Of a DNA stretch of 64,000 nucleotides, positions 26,752 through 36,700 are shown one piece after another. Source of the DNA: Cellvibrio sp. PSBB023. GTDB lineage: Bacteria; Pseudomonadota; Gammaproteobacteria; Pseudomonadales; Cellvibrionaceae. The stretch's first letter is position 1, and every line of letters starts with the position of its first letter. The position numbers and the translations under genes were made by a program. The stretch lies in the NCBI RefSeq assembly GCF_002007605.1, contig NZ_CP019799.1:4581501-4645500 (forward strand). The letters are read 5' to 3'. The notes beneath the pieces are model-generated. The model searched no databases and was not told the DNA's origin. It worked only from the letters and a program-made list of their open reading frames with translations.

Positions 26752-27243
26752 ATGAATGAAAAATATAAAAGGAGTGATGTGATGGGTTTATTGGAACATG
26801 AAAGTCAATATTGGCCTGTTGCTTTAACGGTTGCGCATGGCGAAGCGACGCTGGAGCAACACATGTGCTCGCTGGCGTCATGGGATAACTGGTTTTGTAA
26901 GGGCGAACCATTTCATGTGATACGGGTTTATCTGGATGAAGCTTCATTGCGCCATCCTGAGGGCGCTGCTCAGGCGACACAGCGTTGGATGGCGGCAGGT
27001 GCTGCTGAAAAAATGCGTGAACTGGTGCAATCCATGTTGATTGTTGTTCCGCCAAATCAATATGAGCGCATGAAAAAAATGAGCGTGCGCAAGGCTTTTG
27101 GTATTCCTGGCGGCTTATTTGCTTCACTGGAAGAAGCCTACGCATGGCTTGATAATCCGTCTGAGCCTGTGAGTGGAATTCCTGTTGATAAAAAAGCGCT
27201 AGAGGCAATTCAATGTTCGGTGAATGAAATTGCCAATAGTTAA
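26752..27243 (+). CDS. Hypothetical protein at the siderophore locus, possibly STAS-like
   Basis: 163 residues with no signal peptide or membrane segment. I do not recognise it firmly. The layout (WPVALTV near the start, a GEPFHVIRVY strand, a helical middle rich in Met/Ala, MLIVVPPNQYERM, and an FASLEEAYAWL C-terminal helix) recalls small soluble STAS/SpoIIAA-like hypothetical proteins of proteobacteria. An internal ATG eleven codons in (26782) is an alternative start. It follows the receptor terminator by 17 bp and converges with the NRPS operon. It may have its own promoter or depend on read-through. Function unknown. Confidence 0.65.
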   Translation: MNEKYKRSDVMGLLEHESQYWPVALTVAHGEATLEQHMCSLASWDNWFCKGEPFHVIRVYLDEASLRHPEGAAQATQRWMAAGAAEKMRELVQSMLIVVPPNQYERMKKMSVRKAFGIPGGLFASLEEAYAWLDNPSEPVSGIPVDKKALEAIQCSVNEIANS

Positions 27244-27245
27244 GC

Positions 27246-27265
27246 AGACCACATCCCTGTGGTCT
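27246..27265. terminator. Hairpin between convergent genes (weak terminator candidate)
   Basis: An 8-bp stem (AGACCACA 27246-27253 with TGTGGTCT 27258-27265) and TCCC loop lies just after the plus-strand gene and 25 bp beyond the NRPS operon end. Neither side has a clear T run. Confidence 0.4.
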
Positions 27266-27289
27266 TATGAATCATTTCTGCGATGGATA

Positions 27290-28132
27290 CTATTTTAAGC
27301 GTGCAATTAATTCGGTATTGGCTACTTGCAGCGCCTGCCGCTCTATTAATAATTGCAGGCATTCATCTATCAGCAAATCTACATCATCACCTAATACCAC
27401 TGTTTGGGCGGCAAATGCTGCCGAACGTAACGCTCGTCTTAGGCTTTGGGGATTTTCACCGCCACCAACAACAATATTTTCACGTGTCGAAATGATGTCG
27501 AAGTTTGCATGACTAACGAACTGCAAAACCTCGTCCAGCGGATGATGATACATCGCCAACGGAGCATCTTTCAGACGGTTTCGCCAAGCGGGACGGTCAA
27601 AGACTTCCTGCAAGGTATCCCGCAGGGCAAATCCTTGTGCACGGGGTTGGCCACAGCTCCACTGCAACACCAAATGGCCATCAGGCGCTACGGTATTCGT
27701 TAATTGCTGCAGGGTGGGGCGCACATCCTCCAGCCAATGAATCATCCAACAAGTTGTAACCAGCTCGTAGTGGCGCGGAGTAAGATTGAGTTGGCGTGCA
27801 TCGCATACATTAAGCGTAACAGGTAAGCCATGGCAGCGTTTCCGTGCCGCCAAAACCATTGATTCAGATACGTCATTCCCATCGACTTGCCAACCGCAAC
27901 GGGCAAGCGCTTCAACAAGCCGCCCGCTGCCACAACCGACATCGACTGCGCGACCTGGTGGTAGATCACTCCAAACGCCAATAGAGGCTAGTGCCTGATA
28001 GGCGGCTTGAAACTGACCATCGTTACCTGCTTCATATTCATTGGCGAGCCACTGCGGTGCGAGACTGGTTGGTTCGCTCGCAGATTGATGGTGGGTATTA
28101 TTTGTGGGTTCGCAAAGGGCATCTTCAGTCAT
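27290..28132 (-). CDS. Class I SAM-dependent methyltransferase, last gene of the NRPS operon
   Basis: 280 residues. The SAM-binding loop VDVGCGSGRL lies near residue 63, with DGNDVSESMV after strand 2 (acidic ribose ligand) and VCDAR and LVTTCWMIHWL further on, as in UbiE/BioC-type small-molecule methyltransferases. The start overlaps the stop of the AMP-ligase gene (ATGA), so it belongs to the operon. It could O- or N-methylate the siderophore, or act as a housekeeping passenger. No NRPS in the window has an internal methyltransferase domain, so any methyl group would have to come from here. Target unknown. Confidence 0.8.
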   Translation of the reverse strand: MTEDALCEPTNNTHHQSASEPTSLAPQWLANEYEAGNDGQFQAAYQALASIGVWSDLPPGRAVDVGCGSGRLVEALARCGWQVDGNDVSESMVLAARKRCHGLPVTLNVCDARQLNLTPRHYELVTTCWMIHWLEDVRPTLQQLTNTVAPDGHLVLQWSCGQPRAQGFALRDTLQEVFDRPAWRNRLKDAPLAMYHHPLDEVLQFVSHANFDIISTRENIVVGGGENPQSLRRALRSAAFAAQTVVLGDDVDLLIDECLQLLIERQALQVANTELIARLK

Positions 28133-29823
28133 GATATTAATATTCCTTGTGTGTTGGTCTGCTGGCGGGATTGTTGAATGTGAGTGATAAGTTGTTGGCG
28201 CGCGATCTTGCCAACTGCGGTTAGTGGCAGTTGATCTACAAATTCCAACCGGTCTGGCAACATGAATCGTGCAATGCCTTCCTCGGTAAGAAAGGCGCGT
28301 ACTTCGCTCAATGTTGGTTTTGGTGTGGCTTCATCAAGTACCAGAACAGCACATACTTGCTCGCCAAGTCGTTCGCAGGGTAAGCCGATGACTGCGACAT
28401 CCCGAATCGCATCCAGTTGTGCCAGCAATGCTTCCAGCGCTTCTACGGATACAGTTTCGGCGCCACGACGAATAACTTCTCGGAGACGTCCTTCGACTAC
28501 CAAATGCCCGGAACTGAGTTGCCGCACTAAATCGCCTGAGCGGTAATAACCATCCTCGGTGAAGCTGCGGCGATTAACCTCGTCTGCTTTGTAATAGCCT
28601 CGCAAGGTGTAGGGGCCGCGTGTCCAGAGCTCTCCTTGTTTCCCGCGAGGAACATCTTCACCATCGGCATCAACTATGCGGATTTCATCAAGTGGTGAGA
28701 GTGGGTGGCCTTGTGTTCCCTGTATTAACAGATCAGGATCCGAGGACCGTGTGTAGTTAAGAAGCCCCTCGGCCATCCCGAATACTTGTTGTAACGCACA
28801 GCCGAGTTCAGGGCGGATGCGACGAGCTGTGCCCATATCAAGCCGTGCGCCACCCACTTGCAACAAGCGTAAGCTATTTGGTGGCGGGCCCATTTTACTC
28901 GCGTATTCAAGCCAGACTCGCACCAACGGCGGTACGAGAGCTGTTACCGTCACACCGGCTCGTGCTATGTATTCAAAGGCTGTTTCCGGGCTTGGGGAGG
29001 GACACATGACTATGCTTGCTCCGCTATTTAATGCGCCGAGCAATCCAGGGCAGGCCAGCGGAAAGTTGTGCGCTGCTGGTAGTGCCACCAGATAACAATC
29101 ACTTGGGCCAAGTTCGCAAACCCCGGCACTGGCGGCCGCGTTATACAGATAATCGCGATGGGTGCGAGGAATCAGCTTGGGTAGGCCGGTTGTGCCGCCG
29201 GAACACAGCAATAATGCGATGCCTGCAGGATCAACAAAATGTCCGGGCAGTTTTTCATTGCTGATATTGTCTTTGAGTAAAGAGGCAAGTGTGAGGTGAG
29301 GCCCTGCGTCAGTCGTGTCGATGATAATGTGTTCGAGCTCTGGAATTGCATGGCGCAACTGATTGCCCAGCGCCTGAAAATCCATACCTGCTTCACCTTC
29401 ACTGGCGAGCCAGGCACGCGCATTGGTCAGGCGAACAAAATGTTCAATTTCACGGCGTCTGTGTCCCGGCAGGGCCATCACTGGAATAACCCCCAGTTCA
29501 AGTAATGCAAAGAGGGTGACAATAAAAGCATTGCTATTACCCATTTGCAGAACAACGCGGTCACCGCGCGATAAGCCAATATCCGCTAGCCCAAATGCCA
29601 GACGTTTAATCTGCTGTAATAATTCCCCGCCTGATAATACTTGCCATGGTGTTGCTGCGAATCCCGGGCCGCTCAATACAGTGTCTTGTTGACGACACAA
29701 TAATTTGGTTTCAAGCCATTGCGTCAGATTTGCTTCGCCCCAAATGCCGTTGCGACGATAATGTTCAATCAATGCTGGTGGCCAGGGCGTCAAACCATCG
29801 AAAGCTGGATCTGTATTTTTCAT
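28129..29823 (-). CDS. Aryl acid-AMP ligase, probably salicylate-activating (YbtE/MbtA/EntE type)
   Basis: A 564-residue stand-alone adenylating enzyme that would load an aryl acid onto the ArCP of the next gene upstream. It has the P-loop CSGGTTGLPK, the aryl-acid pocket HNFPLACPG, and FGMAEGLLNYTR; the catalytic Lys is in VGKIARQ. By my recollection of DhbE, Ser240 and Val337 favour 2,3-dihydroxybenzoate, while salicylate enzymes have Cys and Leu. Here the matching residues are Cys (in LACPG) and Leu (in EGLLNY). Together with a salicylate synthase in the cluster and no EntA/EntB-like genes in view, salicylate is the better call. ATGA overlaps bind it to both neighbours. Confidence 0.88.
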   Translation of the reverse strand: MKNTDPAFDGLTPWPPALIEHYRRNGIWGEANLTQWLETKLLCRQQDTVLSGPGFAATPWQVLSGGELLQQIKRLAFGLADIGLSRGDRVVLQMGNSNAFIVTLFALLELGVIPVMALPGHRRREIEHFVRLTNARAWLASEGEAGMDFQALGNQLRHAIPELEHIIIDTTDAGPHLTLASLLKDNISNEKLPGHFVDPAGIALLLCSGGTTGLPKLIPRTHRDYLYNAAASAGVCELGPSDCYLVALPAAHNFPLACPGLLGALNSGASIVMCPSPSPETAFEYIARAGVTVTALVPPLVRVWLEYASKMGPPPNSLRLLQVGGARLDMGTARRIRPELGCALQQVFGMAEGLLNYTRSSDPDLLIQGTQGHPLSPLDEIRIVDADGEDVPRGKQGELWTRGPYTLRGYYKADEVNRRSFTEDGYYRSGDLVRQLSSGHLVVEGRLREVIRRGAETVSVEALEALLAQLDAIRDVAVIGLPCERLGEQVCAVLVLDEATPKPTLSEVRAFLTEEGIARFMLPDRLEFVDQLPLTAVGKIARQQLITHIQQSRQQTNTQGILIS

Positions 29824-31847
29824 GATGCGGCCTCATCAAATTCAGCGATCAGTGCTTCATCATCAAGCGCCATAATTTCACAATAAATGGTAGCAATATG
29901 GGCGATGTGCTCAGGGTCTCCGCTGGTGCTGATGACCTCTGCCAGGCCGGCAATCGTGGGTGAGTTAAATAAGCGTTGCATGTCCAGTGCGGCAACACCA
30001 AAAATTTCACGCAGTTGTGCAACCAGGGTATTCGCCAGCACCGAATCTCCCCCTGCCGCAAACAAATTCTGGTGAATATTATTGCCATCACCGCCAATAA
30101 CAGCGCACCAAACGGAAGCTACTGCTCGTTCTATTGGCGTCCTGGGGGCTGCAGCAGGTTTATTTTGTAGTGTCGGGGCATAACAGGTGACTTGCGGGCG
30201 CACGCGTTCTGTTGGTAATGCGTCTGCAAGGCAGTTCGACCAGGCTACTTCCGTAGCGGCAAGTGCCTCAACCGATTGACGGAAAAATGTAAACATTACA
30301 TCCAGAACGCCATCGACAAATGCGTCTTCACGGCAATCCCAATTGAGTAACAATCCATCATCCAGTTCGGTAACTTGGGTATCGAGTAAAACCTGTGGGC
30401 CTTGCGAGATAATCCATATTGGATCACCAAACACACGTCTGACGGCAGGATCGAATAATTCCCCTAAATTAAGCGCGCTAGTAAAAACTACTGGTGCAAT
30501 TACCTGCCGTCCTTTCAGGCGGCCGAGATCGCGCAGCACTTGTACGCCGTTATATTCAGCGTGAGTGACATCCTGATGCAGCCGGTGTTGAACATGTTTG
30601 GCTCGCTCATGGAATGCATCGCGTCCGCTTAGATCAACATCGAGCATCACTGAACTACTGAAGTCACCAACGACACCTGATAAATCCTGATTGCCCATTG
30701 GGCGGAGGAAGAGTGGAACATTGAGCAGGAAACGGGGTTCGCTGCTCCAGCCCGCCAGTGTTTCGGCTAATACGGTTGCCAATACTGCTGCCGGCGTCAA
30801 GCCGCGCTGAAGGCATTGTGCGTAGAGCTGGCTACGCAGCTCAGGCGAGAAATAAAAATGACGTCGTGTGGTCTGGGGGTGGCTATAGGGCGAATTATTC
30901 AATGGTAGCTGTGGCCCCTCCGGTAGCTCACTCAAGCGATCATGCCACCATTTTCCATCGGTTTCTTTGACGGTTGGCCAGCGCTTTTCACTTGCTTCGC
31001 GAAAATCCCGATAGGTAGCAACCAGTGGTGGTAAAACGGTATCGATATTTTCATAAAGCAAGGCTAATTCACGTAGCAGCGTTCGGTAGCTAACGGCGTC
31101 GGCGGCAATCATGTCCACATCCAAATGCAATCGACTGCTGCCGTCAGGTAGCAGGCTGAGCGCAGCGGCGAGCACTTCGCCTGCCTCAATGTTAAGCATT
31201 TGTGATGAATAAAGATGGCGTGTTGCGTCAAGTTGTTCGTTGGCTTTTTCTGTCGTTGTTTTGCGCAAGTCGTTAACTTTTAGCGGTATTACTTGCTCAA
31301 CAGGTAAGTGAAGTTGTTTGCCGTCGGTTGTCACTTTCAAGCGTAATGATGGGTGACGTTCTGCTAATTTTCGCAAGGCACTCGACAGGCGTTCCGGATT
31401 GATACTGTGTCCGTTAGTTGTATCGATACGGCGTTGAAATTCGGTGTAAAGGTGAGCAGATACTCCACCGAGTGGTTGCTTTGGATCGCGCCCCAACCAA
31501 TAGGCGTATTGCATGGGGGCCAGGGCAAATGGCTCATTATGTTGTGTGGGTTTGCGTGTTGTTAGTTTGTTGTTTATTGAGCCCTGCGTATGTGCAGATG
31601 GTGTCAATGGTAAGGAGAGATGACGTACCCACGCGTTAGCACGTGGCTCATGAGCCAGTGTTGCAAAATCGACTTGGTGCCCGGCTGAACGCCAAAAGGC
31701 GACGAACCCCATGAGTGTTATGGAGTCCAGACCTGCAGCAAAGAGGTCGGTATCGGCAGACAGGGTATCCGCATCGACATTCAGTTTTACGGCAACCAGC
31801 GTGAGTATTTCATTCAGTAATTTTTGTGACACTAATGCATCATTCAT
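29820..31847 (-). CDS. NRPS protein ArCP-Cy-PCP (no adenylation domain)
   Basis: 675 residues. The aryl carrier domain spans about 1-75 with phosphopantetheine Ser42 in AAGLDSITL. The heterocyclisation domain spans about 105-540 and has the D-x4-D signature (Asp245-Asp250 in DVDMIAAD) that replaces the HHxxxDG of condensation domains. A PCP covers about 565-640 with Ser602 in AAGGDSVLA. Salicyl-ArCP would be condensed with Thr on the PCP and cyclised to a methyloxazoline. The amino acid must be loaded by the separate A domain encoded just upstream in the operon. The start overlaps that gene by 8 bp. Similar splitting occurs in pseudomonine and acinetobactin systems. Confidence 0.92.
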   Translation of the reverse strand: MNDALVSQKLLNEILTLVAVKLNVDADTLSADTDLFAAGLDSITLMGFVAFWRSAGHQVDFATLAHEPRANAWVRHLSLPLTPSAHTQGSINNKLTTRKPTQHNEPFALAPMQYAYWLGRDPKQPLGGVSAHLYTEFQRRIDTTNGHSINPERLSSALRKLAERHPSLRLKVTTDGKQLHLPVEQVIPLKVNDLRKTTTEKANEQLDATRHLYSSQMLNIEAGEVLAAALSLLPDGSSRLHLDVDMIAADAVSYRTLLRELALLYENIDTVLPPLVATYRDFREASEKRWPTVKETDGKWWHDRLSELPEGPQLPLNNSPYSHPQTTRRHFYFSPELRSQLYAQCLQRGLTPAAVLATVLAETLAGWSSEPRFLLNVPLFLRPMGNQDLSGVVGDFSSSVMLDVDLSGRDAFHERAKHVQHRLHQDVTHAEYNGVQVLRDLGRLKGRQVIAPVVFTSALNLGELFDPAVRRVFGDPIWIISQGPQVLLDTQVTELDDGLLLNWDCREDAFVDGVLDVMFTFFRQSVEALAATEVAWSNCLADALPTERVRPQVTCYAPTLQNKPAAAPRTPIERAVASVWCAVIGGDGNNIHQNLFAAGGDSVLANTLVAQLREIFGVAALDMQRLFNSPTIAGLAEVISTSGDPEHIAHIATIYCEIMALDDEALIAEFDEAAS

Positions 31848-33570
31848 ACAGGCAATCTCCTTCTCTATTTTTCGTGTGTGATGATTGGGTTGTAACGGTC
31901 AGTCGCGCATGCAGCAAATCCAGTCGTCGCTGATGTGAGTTCTGGTGTTGTTGCGATCGCCAATGTTGTAGCAACGCCGATTGATCGAGTTTTCCATTGA
32001 CGGTTAATGGCAGAGTCTCGAGATAAAGAAATGTGGAAGGCAAGCAGTGCACAGGAAGTTGTGCGGTGAGGTAGTGACGCAGTGTTAATGCATCGGGCAG
32101 GGCACTCATGTTTGGCTTGGCAATCAAGAATGCGATTAGTCCATCAGCAGTTTGTGCATTGTTGGATGGTTGAGGGAGTATGGCGCAGCGTTGAATCGCA
32201 GGGTGTGTTTCAATGGCGGCTTCAACTTCGGCGGGTTCAATGCGAAAACCACGAACTTTCAATTGTCGATCAGCACGCCCAACATAAAATAGTTGGCCTT
32301 CACGCCTTATGGCTAAATCTCCAGATCGGTATAAGCGCTCTCCTGGTTGGAAGGGGTTGGCAATAAAGCGGCTTGCTGTCAAATCCGGTCGCCCTAAATA
32401 ACCCAATGCCAGTTGTTGTCCTCCAACATACATTTCGCCGGGCTCTCCGTCGGCAACATGGCTCAAGGTGTTATCCAGCAAATAAACGTCAAGCCCCGGA
32501 ATCGCTTCACCGATTGGACTGCCATCTGTCTCAGCCATGTTTGGTGTCAGTTCAATCCAGGTGACATGAACGGTTGTCTCGGTAATACCATACATATTAA
32601 TCAGTCGAGGTTGCCCCGGTGAATAACATGTCCACCAGCGCTTGATCTGGTGCATGTTGAGCGCCTCGCCGCCAAAAATGACGTTGCGTAATGCCAGTGC
32701 TGGCGCACCTTGTGCACCTATGCGACTTTCGGTTTGGGTTAACGCATAAAATGCAGAAGGCGTTTGATTCAGAATTGTGACCTGTTCTTCGCGCAACAGT
32801 GTGGAAAACGAATCAGGTGACCAGGCAATATCTTGAGGGACTATGCACAAGCGTCCGCCAGTCGTGAGCGCTCCCCATATTTCCCACACCGAAAAGTCGA
32901 AGGCGAGTGAATGGAACAGTGTCCATACATCAGTGTGATCACAGCGAAGTTTGGGGATCACCGCATCAAGTAGGCTTATCACTTGATGGTGGCCTACAGC
33001 TACACCTTTTGGTTTGCCGGTGGAGCCGGAGGTAAAAATAATATAGGCAATGGTTAATGGATTACCGGTGTCTGTGTTGTTCAGTGATGGAAGGGCGCTG
33101 CGCTCTGAATCAGCTATTGTTCGTGTGATGGATAAGCTCTCATGGGTATCTACCCATAAAACCCGTTTACTCAAGGACTCTGGAAGCCCTGTCTCCCATA
33201 AACGATCACAGATATCGGGCTGTGTGAGCAGGCAAATGGGGTTGCTGGATTCAAGCATCCATTCGACCCGCTCCACAGGATAATTGGGGTCTATAGGCAC
33301 GTATCCTGCCCCCGCTTTCAGTATCGCTAACAGTTGGATTACCTGATCCAAACCGCGAGGTAGCATCAGCGCCACTAAATCGCCAGGACAAATACCGGCT
33401 GAGCGTAATTGTTCCGCGCTTGCATTCGCTTTCTGATTGAGTTGCTGATATGTCAAATGTTGGTTTCGGTAGCTCAGCGCAATCCGTTGTGGCCAATGTG
33501 CTGTTTGCTGTTCAAAACGGCCATGCAAACTATCGTTGTGTGCATATAAGGTTTTTTTATCCTGCGTCAT
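31840..33570 (-). CDS. Stand-alone NRPS adenylation domain, predicted L-threonine specific
   Basis: 576 residues from ATG 33570, which overlaps the MbtH gene stop (ATGA); the longer frame to 33714 would run into mbtH and lacks family similarity. A-domain core motifs are present: [45 protein letters not shown], and the A10 Lys in VNGKLDQ. Reading the Stachelhaus positions by eye against GrsA gives D-F-W-N-I-G-M-V-H-K, the standard threonine code. It has no carrier or condensation domain, so it should charge the PCP of the ArCP-Cy-PCP protein in trans. An MbtH partner is encoded next to it. Confidence 0.9.
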   Translation of the reverse strand: MTQDKKTLYAHNDSLHGRFEQQTAHWPQRIALSYRNQHLTYQQLNQKANASAEQLRSAGICPGDLVALMLPRGLDQVIQLLAILKAGAGYVPIDPNYPVERVEWMLESSNPICLLTQPDICDRLWETGLPESLSKRVLWVDTHESLSITRTIADSERSALPSLNNTDTGNPLTIAYIIFTSGSTGKPKGVAVGHHQVISLLDAVIPKLRCDHTDVWTLFHSLAFDFSVWEIWGALTTGGRLCIVPQDIAWSPDSFSTLLREEQVTILNQTPSAFYALTQTESRIGAQGAPALALRNVIFGGEALNMHQIKRWWTCYSPGQPRLINMYGITETTVHVTWIELTPNMAETDGSPIGEAIPGLDVYLLDNTLSHVADGEPGEMYVGGQQLALGYLGRPDLTASRFIANPFQPGERLYRSGDLAIRREGQLFYVGRADRQLKVRGFRIEPAEVEAAIETHPAIQRCAILPQPSNNAQTADGLIAFLIAKPNMSALPDALTLRHYLTAQLPVHCLPSTFLYLETLPLTVNGKLDQSALLQHWRSQQHQNSHQRRLDLLHARLTVTTQSSHTKNREGDCLYE

Positions 33571-33788
33571 GATGCCTTGGCTCCATCTGTTTGCCGCAGG
33601 GAATAGGGGCGTAAATCTGTCCAGTGAGTGGACAGCCAGTCCAGGCAATGCTGGCGCGATGTTGGCCCCAAGGTGTGGTGCCAACCATTGGGAATGGGCA
33701 GCATGTCCGGCCATAGTGAGTACTGGTATTCATCATTGACTAAAACCAGAAATGTAAGCGAATCATCGTCAAATACACTGTCACTCAT
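33567..33788 (-). CDS. mbtH: MbtH-like protein
   Basis: A 73-residue chaperone-like partner of adenylation domains. The family signature is clear: [19 protein letters not shown] with its invariant Ser-Leu-Trp-Pro and Pro-x-Gly-Trp, then CLDWL-x-x-HW-x-D-x-RP-x-SL. It starts 2 bp after the stop of the large NRPS gene and overlaps the Thr A-domain gene, so it is in the middle of the operon. It should stabilise one or both A domains encoded beside it. Confidence 0.95.
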   Translation of the reverse strand: MSDSVFDDDSLTFLVLVNDEYQYSLWPDMLPIPNGWHHTLGPTSRQHCLDWLSTHWTDLRPYSLRQTDGAKAS

Positions 33789-33790
33789 GC

Positions 33791-36700
33791 TCAGTCTCCA
33801 TGTGAGTTGTAAGTAGCGTCGGGGGTGTGCGCGTTGTGGGCCGGAGAATGGGCTGCGCTCATGGCGTTTGATGAGAGTCCATTAACCAGTTGTTGAAGCT
33901 GGTGTTTGAAGCTATCCAGTAAATTGCTGGCATCACGGGGTGTGATGGCGAGTGGGTCATAACACAGTCGAAGAGTGATTGAGTCTCCGGGGTAGATGAA
34001 CAAGCCTGCAACCTGTCCGATGGAATCTCGCCAGCGCTGTTCTCGCACTAAGGACAGGGGATTTCTGGGTGAGATAGCTGCAGGCACAGGGGTTATGGAT
34101 GCATGGGCTTCCATTTTTGCGTCGGCGTCGAGCGCATTTTCGATGATGAGCAAGGTATCGAAAAACTCACCAAAACGATGAGCGACTGCCAGGTTATCCA
34201 GCCTTACAGGTGCTTGTGCCTGCCATTCAAACTGCCGGGCTTGCAGCGCTTGCAACTGCGCTTCAATCGATTGTGGATTTGCCGTATCAATACGCAAAGG
34301 AAGTAATTGCGTTACCAGACCAACAAGAGATGTCACACCATCAATAGGGATAGCGCGCCCGGAATCAAATAAGCCGAAAACAACATCGGCGTGGCCAAGC
34401 TTAACTGCCAATGTTTTTGCCCAGGCTAATTGATAGAGCGATGCAGACGATACTCCGGCGGCTCTCACGGCATTAATTAAATCCCTGCTGTGGTGCGGAG
34501 AGATTGCAGCGCACACATCCTTGCTGGGGCTGCGTGTATGGCGAGAGGGGCGTAATAATGATGGGAGGGCTAATCCTTGCAAACTGTTGTTCCAATAGCA
34601 CTGGGCGAGATGGCGCTCTTGGGTTTGTAACTCATCAAGATAATTTGTCCACCTCAATAAGGGTTCTTCTGTTGGGGGCATGCCACAGGCGCCGCCCAGC
34701 CATTCATTCAGGATGCGAGGTACGGACCAGCCATCCAATAACAAATGATGGCTGTTGACCAACAATCGCCAATGATTATCTGTGTGGCGTATTGCCATAA
34801 AGCGCAATAGTGGTGGCCGATGGAGTTGGAAGCGGTGCTGATACCACTCTTCGCGCAACGGAATGAGCAGCTCCTCTTGCTCTGCTATTGGTTTATGGCG
34901 CCAATCCAGACTTTGCCAATCAAGGTTTACTGCGTGTGGAATAAAGGTTGCTGCCTGATTAGGCAAAAATCCTGCGCGCAATGCCTGATGCCGGACGAAA
35001 AGTTGCGCGGCACTTTCCTGCAACGATAGGTTGGTAATTGGCAATTCGGGTGTTGATACAAGGTGCAGCTCCAACTGCGTTGTCCAGGGGTCGTTTTCTT
35101 CGTCGCATTGCCGCAGCATTTCATATTGCAGTGGCGTCACTTCCTTGAGTTCGGTGTGTTGGGTATCGATGGGTATTGAGTGCGGCGATTTTTTTTGCGT
35201 GCTGTCCTCGTCGGCTAGCTGATCAAACAATTGCTGTAGTGTTGCGAACAATGTTTGTAACGATGCAGAGTTGATAGTGGCGGCAGGTCCCATTGCATCA
35301 AATTGCAAGACACGGTAGTCGTCACGGTAACAATAGTGTGCACTGACATCCAGGTCATGGAGTAATGGCCAATGATCTCCGCAGGACTCTACCAACACAT
35401 CCATACGTGGTTGTGGTGTCCAGCAGGTTGGTTTGCCTGAAGTTCCAATATCACCCAGGAAATTAAAACCCAGTTGCCATTCACGCGTTGTTGATGATTC
35501 CGCTAACCCTGATTTGTTTTTTGTGCTGTCAATTTCACTGCACCATTGACGCAGGAGTTGGCTTAAGGATTCTGCATCTTCACTGGATGTGTCGAGCATA
35601 GGCAATGGCAGCAGATGCTCCCTGGCAAACCATCCTACCGTGCGTGACAGATCCTGATTGGGTGTATTGGGAACGCGCCCATGATGCTCCAATACCAGGT
35701 TAAGAGACGATTGTTCGGGAATCAGCCTGGCCTGCATCACGGCTAATGCCGTCAGAGCGGGTAGCAGGCTGGATAATGGCAACCCGAGGCGCCGTGAAAT
35801 TGCAGCGGCAGGACATTGCCCCTCATGCAGGGGGAGTTCCCAGCTCATCCGCTCTGCGGTGGCGAGCGTGCCATGGTATATGGCGGGGACTATTTGCGTG
35901 TGAAGGGCGGGGTCTAATCCGGCAGACCAATTTCTCCATGCCGTGGCAACTGGTGGCAAATGAATTGGTTGATGCCGCTCTTGCGCTAAACGTCCCAATG
36001 CAAGATCGCTAGCGAGTATATGCCAGGAGCTGGCATCCATGACCAGATGGTTGATTGCCAGCCACAGCGTGGATTGATTGTCTGGTCCATCGTATAAGCG
36101 TGTTGCGGCAAGCATAACGCCTTGTGTTGGATCCAGTGCATCGCACAACTGCCTTGCCAGTCTGCCTGCGTGTGTATCGTCACGATTGGTTGCTCCTTGC
36201 AACTGCTGTAACTGCACCGGGGGCGAATCGTCGATGGCAGGGATTGCTAATACGGGCAGTGAATCTGCAGGCCTGATCAAACGCGCTCGCAACAAGGCGT
36301 GACGTTGCAGCAATGCATTGAGTAATGCTTCCAGTTCATCGTCGGTGATGGTGGATGGCAACGGCAGGCTGACAATTTGGGCAAAGCGCTGTAGCGGAAT
36401 ATCCAGTGACAGGTAGCGCGCCATCAAGGGGGTTGGCAGGGCCAGGCCTGTATCGGCATTGTCGTGTGTATTGGTAAATGATATTCCTTGGCTATCGGGT
36501 GATACCAATAGCGGCGCGAGCCTGGCAACCGAACGCGAGTCGAAAACTTGCCGTGCAGTCAAGGTGATGCCATCGCGGCGGGCAAGGCTCACCAATTTAA
36601 TCACAGCAATACTGTCGCCGCCCAACTCGAAAAAACCGTCATCGATACTCACCTGTTCCAGCCCCAGCACGGTCGCAAAGAGTAGGCAAAGTTTTTGCTC

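Noticed and set aside
33571..33714. N-terminal extension of the Thr A-domain gene
   Set aside because: It lies inside the MbtH gene and has no A-domain similarity; the ATGA overlap start at 33570 is better.
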